Of a stretch of 44,703 nt of DNA, positions 38,976 through 44,703 are shown one piece after another. The notes beneath the pieces were generated by a model. That model was given only the letters and a program-made list of their open reading frames with translations, was not told the DNA's origin and ran no database searches. Source of the DNA: an uncultured Eubacteriales bacterium (GTDB lineage Bacteria > Bacillota > Clostridia > Christensenellales > Aristaeellaceae); assembly GCA_900315585.1 (NCBI GenBank), contig OMZP01000016.1:1-44703 (forward strand), in the 5' to 3' direction. The first letter of the stretch is position 1; each line of letters begins with the position of its first letter. The position numbers and the translations under genes are program-made.

Positions 38976-39515
38976 TCAGATGAGGGCGGCAATGTCCGCC
39001 TCGAAGGAGGCCGGGTCGCTGGTGGGGTTGAAACGCTTCACCACATTGCCCTCCCGGTCCACCAGGAACTTGGTGAAGTTCCACTTGATGTCGTTGGGCT
39101 TCTTGCAGGTGGTGCTGATCTTGGCGATCATGGCCATGGCGGCCTTGTTCTTCATGCCCTCCACCTTCTCGTCGGGCTGGGCTTCCTTCAGGAAGGTGAA
39201 CAGGGGCTCCTCGGCCTCGCCGTTCACGTCGATCTTTGCCAGCTGGTCGAACTGGGTCTTGTACTTGGCGGTGCAGAACTCGTGGATCTCGCCCTCGTCG
39301 CCGGGCGCCTGATGGCCAAACTGATTGCAGGGGAAGTCCAGAATCTCGAAGCCCTGGTCGTGATACTTCTCGTAGAGGTTCTCCAGAGCCTCATACTGGG
39401 GGGTGAAACCGCAGCCGGTGGCGGTGTTGACGATCAGCAGCACCTTGCCCTTCAGGTCGGCCAGGTTCAGGGTCGCGCCCTTGCGGGCCTTGACGGTGTA
39501 ATCATAAATGCTCAT
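38976..39515 (-). CDS. glutathione peroxidase-like thiol peroxidase
   Basis: A 179-residue protein of the GPx family. Peroxidatic Cys35 is in NTATGCGFTPQY (no selenocysteine); LDFPCNQFGHQAPG supplies the Gln and DIKWNFTKFLVD the Trp/Asn of the catalytic tetrad. Bacterial enzymes of this type usually take electrons from thioredoxin rather than glutathione, which agrees with trxA and trxB in the same operon. It probably reduces lipid or other organic hydroperoxides. It is the first gene of the operon, 34 nt after a strong promoter. Confidence 0.93.
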   Translation of the reverse strand: MSIYDYTVKARKGATLNLADLKGKVLLIVNTATGCGFTPQYEALENLYEKYHDQGFEILDFPCNQFGHQAPGDEGEIHEFCTAKYKTQFDQLAKIDVNGEAEEPLFTFLKEAQPDEKVEGMKNKAAMAMIAKISTTCKKPNDIKWNFTKFLVDREGNVVKRFNPTSDPASFEADIAALI

Positions 39516-39540
39516 TGTGTGAACCCCCTTTATTTCGTTT

Positions 39541-39568
39541 GCAAATCAATTTTATCAAATCAATTTGC
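39541..39568. promoter_or_regulatory. candidate OhrR operator (28-bp imperfect palindrome)
   Basis: GCAAAT at 39541-39546 mirrors ATTTGC at 39563-39568, and most inner bases also pair (AT-rich, centred on 39554/39555). It can also be read as two direct AATTGATTTG repeats on the minus strand. It covers the -10 box and spacer of the gpx promoter, where an OhrR dimer would exclude RNA polymerase. Confidence 0.6.
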
Positions 39569-39577
39569 CGATGTCAA
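39549..39577 (-). promoter_or_regulatory. sigma-A promoter of gpx-ohrR-trxA-trxB
   Basis: Minus strand: TTGACA (39577-39572), 17-bp spacer, TAAAAT (39554-39549). Confidence 0.8.
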
Positions 39578-39647
39578 TAGTTTGGGGTGTTATGTTTGCG
39601 TTAACCGTTGTATGGCATGTGAGGATCGAAATCAACAGGAGTGAAAA

Positions 39648-39720
39648 GATTCTTCGCTCTCGCTCAGAATGACACAGATGCCTCGCGATCTTGTCATCCT
39701 GAGCGCAGCGAAGGATCTTT
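39648..39720. repeat. repeat family C, copy 5
   Basis: GATTCTTCGCTCTCGCTCAG at the left, CTTGTCATCCTGAGCGCAGC and GAAGGATCTTT at the right. With the promoter and terminator on either side it explains the 302-bp gap 39516-39817. Confidence 0.75.
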
Positions 39721-39748
39721 TGTGCCGTTTGTTGAAGGACTAACCGAG

Positions 39749-39799
39749 AAAAAAACCAACCCTTCATCGGCGCTAGTATCCGCCTTTGAAGGGTTGGTT
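39749..39799 (-). terminator. Rho-independent terminator of the GH13 gene
   Basis: On the minus strand AACCAACCCTTCA (39799-39787) pairs perfectly with TGAAGGGTTGGTT (39766-39754), a 13-bp stem with a 20-nt loop, followed by a T-run (seven T at 39755-39749). Confidence 0.85.
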
Positions 39800-39817
39800 A
39801 TGCGTAATAGTATCAGT

Positions 39818-41869
39818 TCATTCAAACACCAGCACCGCCGCGCAGTTTCCCGGGGCCTCCCAGCGCAGCACGCCGCCTTCCACCGTGCCCGCGAGGGTCT
39901 TCTCCTCGGAATACCCCTCTGCGGTGGTGAGGAAGCGGATGGCGACCTGCGCACCGTCCTCCACGCCCACGTCCCGCAGGGGCAGATCCAGCGTCACGGG
40001 CTGCTCCGTGTTGTTGCAGGCCACGGCCAGGGCCGATTCCCCGTCGAAGCGGGCGTAGGCGATGTAGCCGTATCCGGCGCACAGGGGCTTCACGCTTCCC
40101 AGGCGCAGCACCGGCAGCTCCCGCCGCAGGGCGGTGAGGGCCCGGTGGAAGGCGATCATGTCCGCGTCCTCCCGGCCCCAGGGATAGCCCCGGCGGTTGT
40201 CCGGGTCGGTCCAGCCCACGAGTCCCGCCTCGTCGCCGTAGTAAATGGTGGGCGCGCCGGGCCAGGTCATCTGGATCAGCGCCGCCTCCCGGAACACCTC
40301 CGCTCGCACGCCCTCCCCCGCCGCGGCGCTGCCCGCGGTGTGCAGGCGGCCGGGTCGCCCGTGGGTGCGGGTCATAAAGCGGCTGTGGTCGTGGTTGCTC
40401 AGTTCGTCCATGGCGCAGTACACCGAGGGCGTGGGCATGCGGGACATGGCGTCGAAGATCATGTCGAAGAAGGCCATGCCGTTCTGGTAGAGGTCGTCCC
40501 GGCGGTAGTCGGAGTGCTTCTCCATGCCGGTGAGGAAGAAGGACAGCGGATCCATGAAGGCGTTGTAGTTCATCACGCTGTCCCACTCGTCGCCGCCCAG
40601 CCACTCCGACGGGTCGCCGTAGTGTTCCGCGATGATCAGCACCTCCGGGTTCACGGCCTTCACCCGCCGCCGGAACTCCTTCCAGAACAGGTGGTTGAAG
40701 GCGCGGGTCTGGCCCAGGTCGGCGGCCACATCCAGCCGCCAGCCGTCGATGGAGTAGGGCGGCGAGGCCCACTTCTCCGCCACGGAGAAGATCTCCTCGC
40801 ACAGGGCGCTGGACTGCTCGTAGTAGAGCTTGGGCAGGGTCTCCACGTTCCACCAGCAGTCGTAGTCCGTGTCGTCCCTGAAGCCAAAGTAGCTGCGGTA
40901 GGGGCTCTTGGGGTGGCCGTAGGCACCCGCGTCGGGGCCATAGAGCCCCTCCCGGTTCATCCAGGGGCCGAAGGAGCCGCAGTGGTTGAACACGCCGTCC
41001 AGGATGATCTTCATGCCCCGCCGGTGCACCTCCCGGCAGAAGTCCGCGAACCAGGCGTCGCTGGCAGCCAGGTTCTCCGGGTCGGTGGTGCGGCGGGCGT
41101 AGAGGGTGGCCCTGGCGTTGGTCCGGGCCCGGGGCGTCAGGGCCTCTCCCCCGTCCTTCGGGATCACCGTCAGGTGGGGGTCGATGTGGTAGTAGTCCTG
41201 GGTGTCGTATTTATGGCCGGAGGGCGAGACAAAGATGGGGTTGAAGTAGATGGCTTCCACCCCCAGGCTTTGCAGGTAGTCCAGCTTCTCCAGCACCCCC
41301 GGAAGGTCGCCGCCGTAGAGACAGCGGTAGTCGTCCGTCTCCGGCAGCGCGTCCCAGCTCTTGGCGTGGCGGATCTGGCCGCCGGCGTAGTAGTACTCGC
41401 CGTTCCAGATGTCGCTGTGGGGATTGCCGTCGCGGAAGCGATCCGGCAGGATCTGGTACTGCACCGCGCCCTTGGACCACTCCGGCACGTGGAAGCCCGG
41501 GATGACCATGAAGGAGCCGGTGGGGTCCGGCGAGGGCACCGTGTCCACCCAGCGGGGGCCGCGGCGGTTGTAGTGGATGTACCTGCCGTTCCACCGGATG
41601 AGGAAGGAATAGAACACGGGCTCCTCCCGGCAGTACAGCTTGGCCTCGTACCAGTCGAAGAGGCCCTTGCTCTTATAGCGGGACATGCGCACGTTCTCCG
41701 CCGGGAAGTCCCTGAGGAGGGTCACTTCCGCCTCCGCGCCCCGCTGCATGCGCAGGCGCACGGACACGTGATCCCAGGGCTCGGGCTCGGCGGGCTGGCG
41801 GAAGAGCTCCGTGCCGTCGCTGAAGATGGAGGAAAGCAGGGCGTCCTGTTCGTTGTAGGGCTGGTTCAT
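39818..41869 (-). CDS. GH13 alpha-amylase family enzyme (neopullulanase/cyclomaltodextrinase-like)
   Basis: A 683-residue intracellular glycosidase (no signal peptide). Residues ~35-115 form an N-terminal beta-sandwich like the CBM34 domain of neopullulanases. The barrel follows: DGVFNHCG (region I), GWRLDVA with nucleophile Asp380 (II), IIAEHYG with acid/base Glu415 (III) and LSNHDHSR with Asp494 (IV). The C-terminal ~85 residues are a beta domain. It likely hydrolyses alpha-1,4 (and some alpha-1,6) linkages of maltodextrins. The start at 41869 (MNQPYN) is chosen because the promoter at 41909-41937 places transcription start downstream of any earlier Met. Confidence 0.9.
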   Translation of the reverse strand: MNQPYNEQDALLSSIFSDGTELFRQPAEPEPWDHVSVRLRMQRGAEAEVTLLRDFPAENVRMSRYKSKGLFDWYEAKLYCREEPVFYSFLIRWNGRYIHYNRRGPRWVDTVPSPDPTGSFMVIPGFHVPEWSKGAVQYQILPDRFRDGNPHSDIWNGEYYYAGGQIRHAKSWDALPETDDYRCLYGGDLPGVLEKLDYLQSLGVEAIYFNPIFVSPSGHKYDTQDYYHIDPHLTVIPKDGGEALTPRARTNARATLYARRTTDPENLAASDAWFADFCREVHRRGMKIILDGVFNHCGSFGPWMNREGLYGPDAGAYGHPKSPYRSYFGFRDDTDYDCWWNVETLPKLYYEQSSALCEEIFSVAEKWASPPYSIDGWRLDVAADLGQTRAFNHLFWKEFRRRVKAVNPEVLIIAEHYGDPSEWLGGDEWDSVMNYNAFMDPLSFFLTGMEKHSDYRRDDLYQNGMAFFDMIFDAMSRMPTPSVYCAMDELSNHDHSRFMTRTHGRPGRLHTAGSAAAGEGVRAEVFREAALIQMTWPGAPTIYYGDEAGLVGWTDPDNRRGYPWGREDADMIAFHRALTALRRELPVLRLGSVKPLCAGYGYIAYARFDGESALAVACNNTEQPVTLDLPLRDVGVEDGAQVAIRFLTTAEGYSEEKTLAGTVEGGVLRWEAPGNCAAVLVFE

Positions 41870-41908
41870 GGAATCGCGGTTCCCTTCGTACAGTGTTGTT
41901 ACCTGATA

Positions 41909-41937
41909 TTTTAAGTCATGAACGGGCATCTGTCAAT
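41909..41937 (-). promoter_or_regulatory. sigma-A promoter of the GH13 gene
   Basis: Minus strand: TTGACA (41937-41932), 17-bp spacer, TAAAAT (41914-41909); leader of about 33 nt with AAGGGA 11 nt before the ATG. Confidence 0.8.
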
Positions 41938-41980
41938 CTCATACGCAACACCATGTCTGAATTGACACGGGTGGGAAAAA

Positions 41981-42057
41981 GGATTCTTCGCTTTCGCTCA
42001 GAATGACAAGAAATGCCTCACAGGGGTGTCATCCTGAGCGGAGCGAAGGATCTTCTG
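41981..42057. repeat. repeat family C, copy 6
   Basis: GGATTCTTCGCTTTCGCTCA at the left faces GCGGAGCGAAGGATCTTCTG at the right, with ATGACAAG...GTGTCATCCTGAG in between. Lies between the HExxH protein and the GH13 promoter. Confidence 0.8.
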
Positions 42058-42077
42058 CGTTCAAATTGAAAACCGCA

Positions 42078-43049
42078 TCAGAAGGACGGAGATTTCAGGT
42101 AAGCGTCGATGGCCTGGATGATCTCGGGGGTCGCATAGCCCTTCCCCTCCAGCCCGTAGACGACGGTGTAGGCGAAGTTGTCGGCCATGGTCTCCTCCGG
42201 GTCGATGACGTAGGTCGTGTTCCCGCCGAACACCTCCCAGAAGTTCTCCGCGTCGTCCTTGGTGTAGACCGTGGACAGGTCGTCCACCGGCACAAGGCTC
42301 GTCTCCATGGAGCCAAAGAAGCTGTCTCCGGCCTTCTCAAAGGGCTTTGAGCAGGTGAACAACACGACGCAGTCCACGGGCTCGCCGCCGATGATGAAGG
42401 CGGCATGGGAATCGTGATGGGCCACGTCCGGATTGCTGATGACGCGGTCCCACACCGCCTGCGGCAGGTCGTAATCTGCGTCCTCCACGGTAAAGCCCAG
42501 GACGGCGTACATGGCCACGCGGAACTGGGGAAAGGCGCGGGTGAGGCAGTGGAACACCTCGTGGGTGACGATCTCCCGGAAATAGGCCGCGGCCGCGTCG
42601 TTTGCCATCAGGCCGTAGCTCAATGTCTGTTCGCCCAGGTAGATCTGGGTCTCGTGGGTGTAGCCGCCCGCGCCGCACTCCTCTTCCATGGTGGTCTTGC
42701 AGAACACGATGTCCTCCAGGGGCGGAAGGGTGTAGCCCTGCCGGGCGCAGGCGTCCTCGATGTAGGCCATGGCTCCGTCGATGGCCGCCTTCTCCTGGTC
42801 GGTGAAGTCCCGCGTCTGCTCGGCGGCGAAGGCCTCCAGCTCCTCCAGGGTGCCGCCCTTGCGCTGGAGGCGGAAGTCGATGTCCATCTGATTCATGTTT
42901 TCATAGTACGTCCGGTTGGCGAGCAGCAGCTCCGCCGCCTCGTCGGCATCGGCGAAGCGATAGCCCAGCGCCGTCCCTTCGCCCATCGCCGGGATCAGGG
43001 CGAGCAGCATGGCCAGTGCCAGGATGGCGGCCAATACGCGCGTTTTCAT
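42078..43049 (-). CDS. secreted protein with HExxH motif, putative metallopeptidase
   Basis: A 323-residue exported protein. Signal peptide residues 1-23 end at AMG-EG. Near the middle, EIVTHEVFHCLTRAFP (about residues 160-175) contains a His-Glu-x-x-His zinc-peptidase motif; a third ligand may be a Glu or His further on, but I cannot fix it. Nothing else matched a family I know. The mature protein is acidic. The start at 43049 is picked because AGGAGG ends 7 nt upstream, while a Met two codons earlier is too close. It has its own promoter and is divergent from the MerR regulator gene. Confidence 0.65.
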   Translation of the reverse strand: MKTRVLAAILALAMLLALIPAMGEGTALGYRFADADEAAELLLANRTYYENMNQMDIDFRLQRKGGTLEELEAFAAEQTRDFTDQEKAAIDGAMAYIEDACARQGYTLPPLEDIVFCKTTMEEECGAGGYTHETQIYLGEQTLSYGLMANDAAAAYFREIVTHEVFHCLTRAFPQFRVAMYAVLGFTVEDADYDLPQAVWDRVISNPDVAHHDSHAAFIIGGEPVDCVVLFTCSKPFEKAGDSFFGSMETSLVPVDDLSTVYTKDDAENFWEVFGGNTTYVIDPEETMADNFAYTVVYGLEGKGYATPEIIQAIDAYLKSPSF

Positions 43050-43071
43050 GTGCATTCCTCCTTTTCCTACA

Positions 43072-43100
43072 ACTATACGCCTGTCTTTCACGCCCGTCAA
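43072..43100 (-). promoter_or_regulatory. sigma-A promoter of the HExxH protein gene
   Basis: Minus strand: TTGACG (43100-43095), 17-bp spacer, TATAGT (43077-43072). Confidence 0.75.
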
Positions 43101-43121
43101 CAAAAAACTTTCAAAACCCTA

Positions 43122-43152
43122 TTGACTCTGACGTTACGTCATGGTTTATAAT
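43122..43152 (+). promoter_or_regulatory. MerR-type promoter with 19-bp spacer and perfect dyad
   Basis: TTGACT (43122-43127), a 19-bp spacer, TATAAT (43147-43152). The spacer holds TGACGTTACGTCA (43129-43141), a perfect 13-bp palindrome. The over-long spacer with a central dyad is the classic layout for promoters that MerR family proteins activate by DNA distortion, and the gene downstream encodes such a protein. Confidence 0.85.
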
Positions 43153-43182
43153 GGGTTCATCACGAACGAGGAGGCGGTTTTG

Positions 43183-43911
43183 ATGATGACCGTAAACGAG
43201 GTGTGCCGGCTGACGGGCGTCAGCGTCCGGACCCTGCAATACTACGACCGGATCGGGCTCCTTCCCCCGGCACGGCGCACGGAGGCGGGCTATCGCCTCT
43301 ACGACGAGGCGGCGCTGGAGCGGCTCCAGCAGATATTGCTGTTTCGGGAGCTGGAGTTCCCGCTGAAGGACATTCGCACCATCGTCGAGAGCGCGGACTT
43401 CGACCGGGGCAAGGCGCTGGAGCAGCAGATCGCGCTGCTGACCCTGAAGCGGGACCATCTGGACAACCTGATCGACCTCGCCCGTGGACTGAAAGCGAGA
43501 GGAGTGAATCACTTGAGTTTTGAAGCGTTTGATACGAAAAAGATCGACGAATACGCCGCCCGGGCCAAGGCCTCCTGGGGGCAGACCAAGGAGTACAAGG
43601 AGTACGAGGAGAAGTCCAAGGGCCGCACCCGCGAGGAGCAGCTGGCCCTGCACGAGCGGATGTGGGAAATCTTCAAGGCCTTCGGCGCGCTGCGCGGCGG
43701 CGACCCGGCCTCCGAGGAGGCCCAGGCATTGGTGAAGCGCCTGCAGGACTTCATCACCGAGCACATGTACGCCTGCTCCGACGACATGCTCCGGAGCCTG
43801 GGCGCGATGTACGCGGGCGGCGGCGACATGACGATGGGCATCGACGCTCGCGCCGGCGCGGGCACCGCGGAGTTCGTCTGGCAGGCCATCGAGGCGCACT
43901 GCGGAAGGTGA
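43183..43911 (+). CDS. MerR family regulator with TipAS-like domain
   Basis: A 242-residue regulator. Residues ~1-70 are the MerR winged helix (VNEVCRLTGVSVRTLQYYDRIG, then RTEAGYRLYDEAALERLQQI), ~75-105 the dimerisation coiled coil, and ~120-240 a helical TipAS-type domain (ASWGQTKEYKEYEEKSKGRTREE, HMYACSDDMLRSLGAMYAGG). TipAL relatives such as Mta and SkgA sense antibiotics or other lipophilic compounds and activate their own promoter. Start ATG 43183 follows GAGGAGG by 8 nt. Targets beyond itself are unknown; the next gene is a candidate. Confidence 0.9.
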   Translation: MMTVNEVCRLTGVSVRTLQYYDRIGLLPPARRTEAGYRLYDEAALERLQQILLFRELEFPLKDIRTIVESADFDRGKALEQQIALLTLKRDHLDNLIDLARGLKARGVNHLSFEAFDTKKIDEYAARAKASWGQTKEYKEYEEKSKGRTREEQLALHERMWEIFKAFGALRGGDPASEEAQALVKRLQDFITEHMYACSDDMLRSLGAMYAGGGDMTMGIDARAGAGTAEFVWQAIEAHCGR

Positions 43912-43965
43912 TCGGGAACCAAAGTCTGCCAGCTTCCGTCTATGGAAGAAAAGGAGGGCTCGAGG

Positions 43966-44451
43966 ATGGAAAAGTTCCTGCTGGTGTTCGCGCTGTGGTC
44001 CGCCGTCGGCTGGCTCTTCGTTTGGCTGGGCGCCTCCAACCTCCGCCGCTACCGGGCAAAGGAAGCGCGGGAGACGGAGCGCACCACCGCTCTGATCGCG
44101 GATTACAAGGAGGTGCAGCGGCTTTCCAGGGGACGCTCCTACATCTCCCACTACCCCATCCTGCGCTACATCGCCTCGGACGGCACGGAATACGAGGCGC
44201 AGGATGACTTCACCCTGGAGCCGGAGCGGTACCCGGCGGGCACGGTCCTGGAGCTGTTCTACGACCCGACCCGTCCCGAGGACTATCACCTGGCCATCAC
44301 CCCCGGCACCCCGAAAAACGCCTGGTTCCAGCTGCGCCTGGGGATCATATGGGTGCTCGTGGCGTTCCTGGGGGTCCTGATGCTCTATTCCTTCTCCGGC
44401 GGCTACGGCTGGGACCTGACCGGCGCGCTGAAGGACCTGCTGGGTCTGTGA
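43966..44451 (+). CDS. small membrane protein, DUF3592-like
   Basis: A 161-residue protein with one N-terminal helix (residues ~4-24), a ~90-residue soluble domain (HYPILRYIASDGTEYEAQDDF and LELFYDPTRPEDYHL) and a C-terminal helix (~123-143). The soluble part has the pattern of DUF3592 proteins, in which a beta domain sits between two membrane helices. Function unknown. AAGGAGG is 8 nt before the ATG at 43966; it follows the MerR gene by 54 nt and may be cotranscribed. Confidence 0.75.
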   Translation: MEKFLLVFALWSAVGWLFVWLGASNLRRYRAKEARETERTTALIADYKEVQRLSRGRSYISHYPILRYIASDGTEYEAQDDFTLEPERYPAGTVLELFYDPTRPEDYHLAITPGTPKNAWFQLRLGIIWVLVAFLGVLMLYSFSGGYGWDLTGALKDLLGL

Positions 44452-44645
44452 CCCACGACACAAAATGACCGTCCTCGGCGGCAATGTCGTTTAGATAAGC
44501 AATGACAATCCCTCCGGCCCGCTTCGCGGTCCACCGACGGGGGCCTACCAAACGCGCGCGCCCAATGCTGACGCATCGGGTCCCATCGCGCACGAACGGG
44601 CCCGATTTCGCTAAAACAGTCCACAGGACTGTTTTTCTGACGCTC
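44452..44645. other. intergenic stretch with short hairpin, no gene called
   Basis: AAAACAGTCC-ACA-GGACTGTTTT (44613-44635) is a perfect stem with a T-run on both strands, so it can terminate transcription either way. The rest (about 44470-44605) is GC-rich with CGGTCCACCG-type dyads. A minus-strand frame crosses it without stops, but it would run into the upstream gene's antisense and has no ribosome binding site; it is more likely part of an intergenic repeat. Confidence 0.45.
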
Positions 44646-44703
44646 AATCCCCTTTACACAAGGGAGGCTTTGGGCACAATAAACGAAAGGCTCCCCTGTG
44701 TAA
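44646..44703. repeat. repeat family A, partial copy at the right edge
   Basis: AATCCCCTTTACACAAGGGAGG is followed 25 bp later by GGCTCCCCTGTGTAA, the same arms as in the copies at 1208 and 30726; the element is cut off by the window end. Confidence 0.65.

Noticed and set aside
41870..41929. Twenty extra N-terminal residues on the GH13 enzyme
   Set aside because: That stretch contains the -10 box and the predicted transcription start, so it would not be translated.

Overview
This 44.7 kb window is GC-rich, densely coded chromosomal DNA. The genes suggest an obligately anaerobic, fermentative member of the Clostridia (Bacillota), plausibly an uncultured gut or rumen lineage of the Oscillospirales/Christensenellales kind. 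That placement is inferred from strong AGGAGG ribosome binding sites, sigma-A type promoters, the gene families and many hairpin-forming intergenic repeats. No rRNA, tRNA, CRISPR array, prophage or transposase gene was seen.

Left part (1-12 kb). A partial alpha/beta hydrolase and a cytidylate-kinase-like gene point left, with a MITE-like 161-bp element between them. A plus-strand run then encodes a probable Re-type citrate synthase, an FCD-type GntR regulator, aconitase and isocitrate dehydrogenase, which is the oxidative arm of an incomplete TCA cycle ending in 2-oxoglutarate. It is followed by argC-GNAT-argJ-argB-argD, which carries glutamate to N-acetylornithine/ornithine. A consensus ARG box and a sigma-A promoter precede argC, so the two blocks form a logical acetyl-CoA to 2-oxoglutarate to arginine route with separate controls.

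Middle (12-23.4 kb, all minus strand). An AraC/GyrI-like regulator, a ferredoxin-type aldo/keto reductase, a large L,D-transpeptidase lipoprotein, aspartate kinase, a GH31 glycosidase, a KdgF-like cupin, an MFS transporter, a YcxB-like membrane protein and an AraC regulator.

Uronate island (23.6-36.2 kb, plus strand). It is divergent from the AraC regulator. A TRAP transporter (dctPQM) is followed by uxuA, uxuB, kdgK, uxaC, eda, uxaB and uxaA: uptake plus both the glucuronate and galacturonate branches down to pyruvate and glyceraldehyde-3-phosphate. The KdgF-like cupin on the other side extends this to unsaturated uronates from pectin or glycosaminoglycans.

Right part (36.2-44.7 kb). cysE, then a minus-strand gpx-ohrR-trxA-trxB peroxide-defence operon with a palindrome over its promoter, a GH13 amylase-family enzyme, a secreted HExxH protein, and a divergent MerR/TipA-type regulator with a 19-bp promoter spacer and a perfect dyad, followed by a small membrane protein.

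At least six families of short inverted or tandem repeats fill nearly every longer intergenic gap. One family supplies the stop codons of three different genes. I did not find a clearly unprecedented system. The best leads are the citrate operon with its built-in regulator and operator, the OhrR-controlled peroxidase/thioredoxin operon, and the repeat families.
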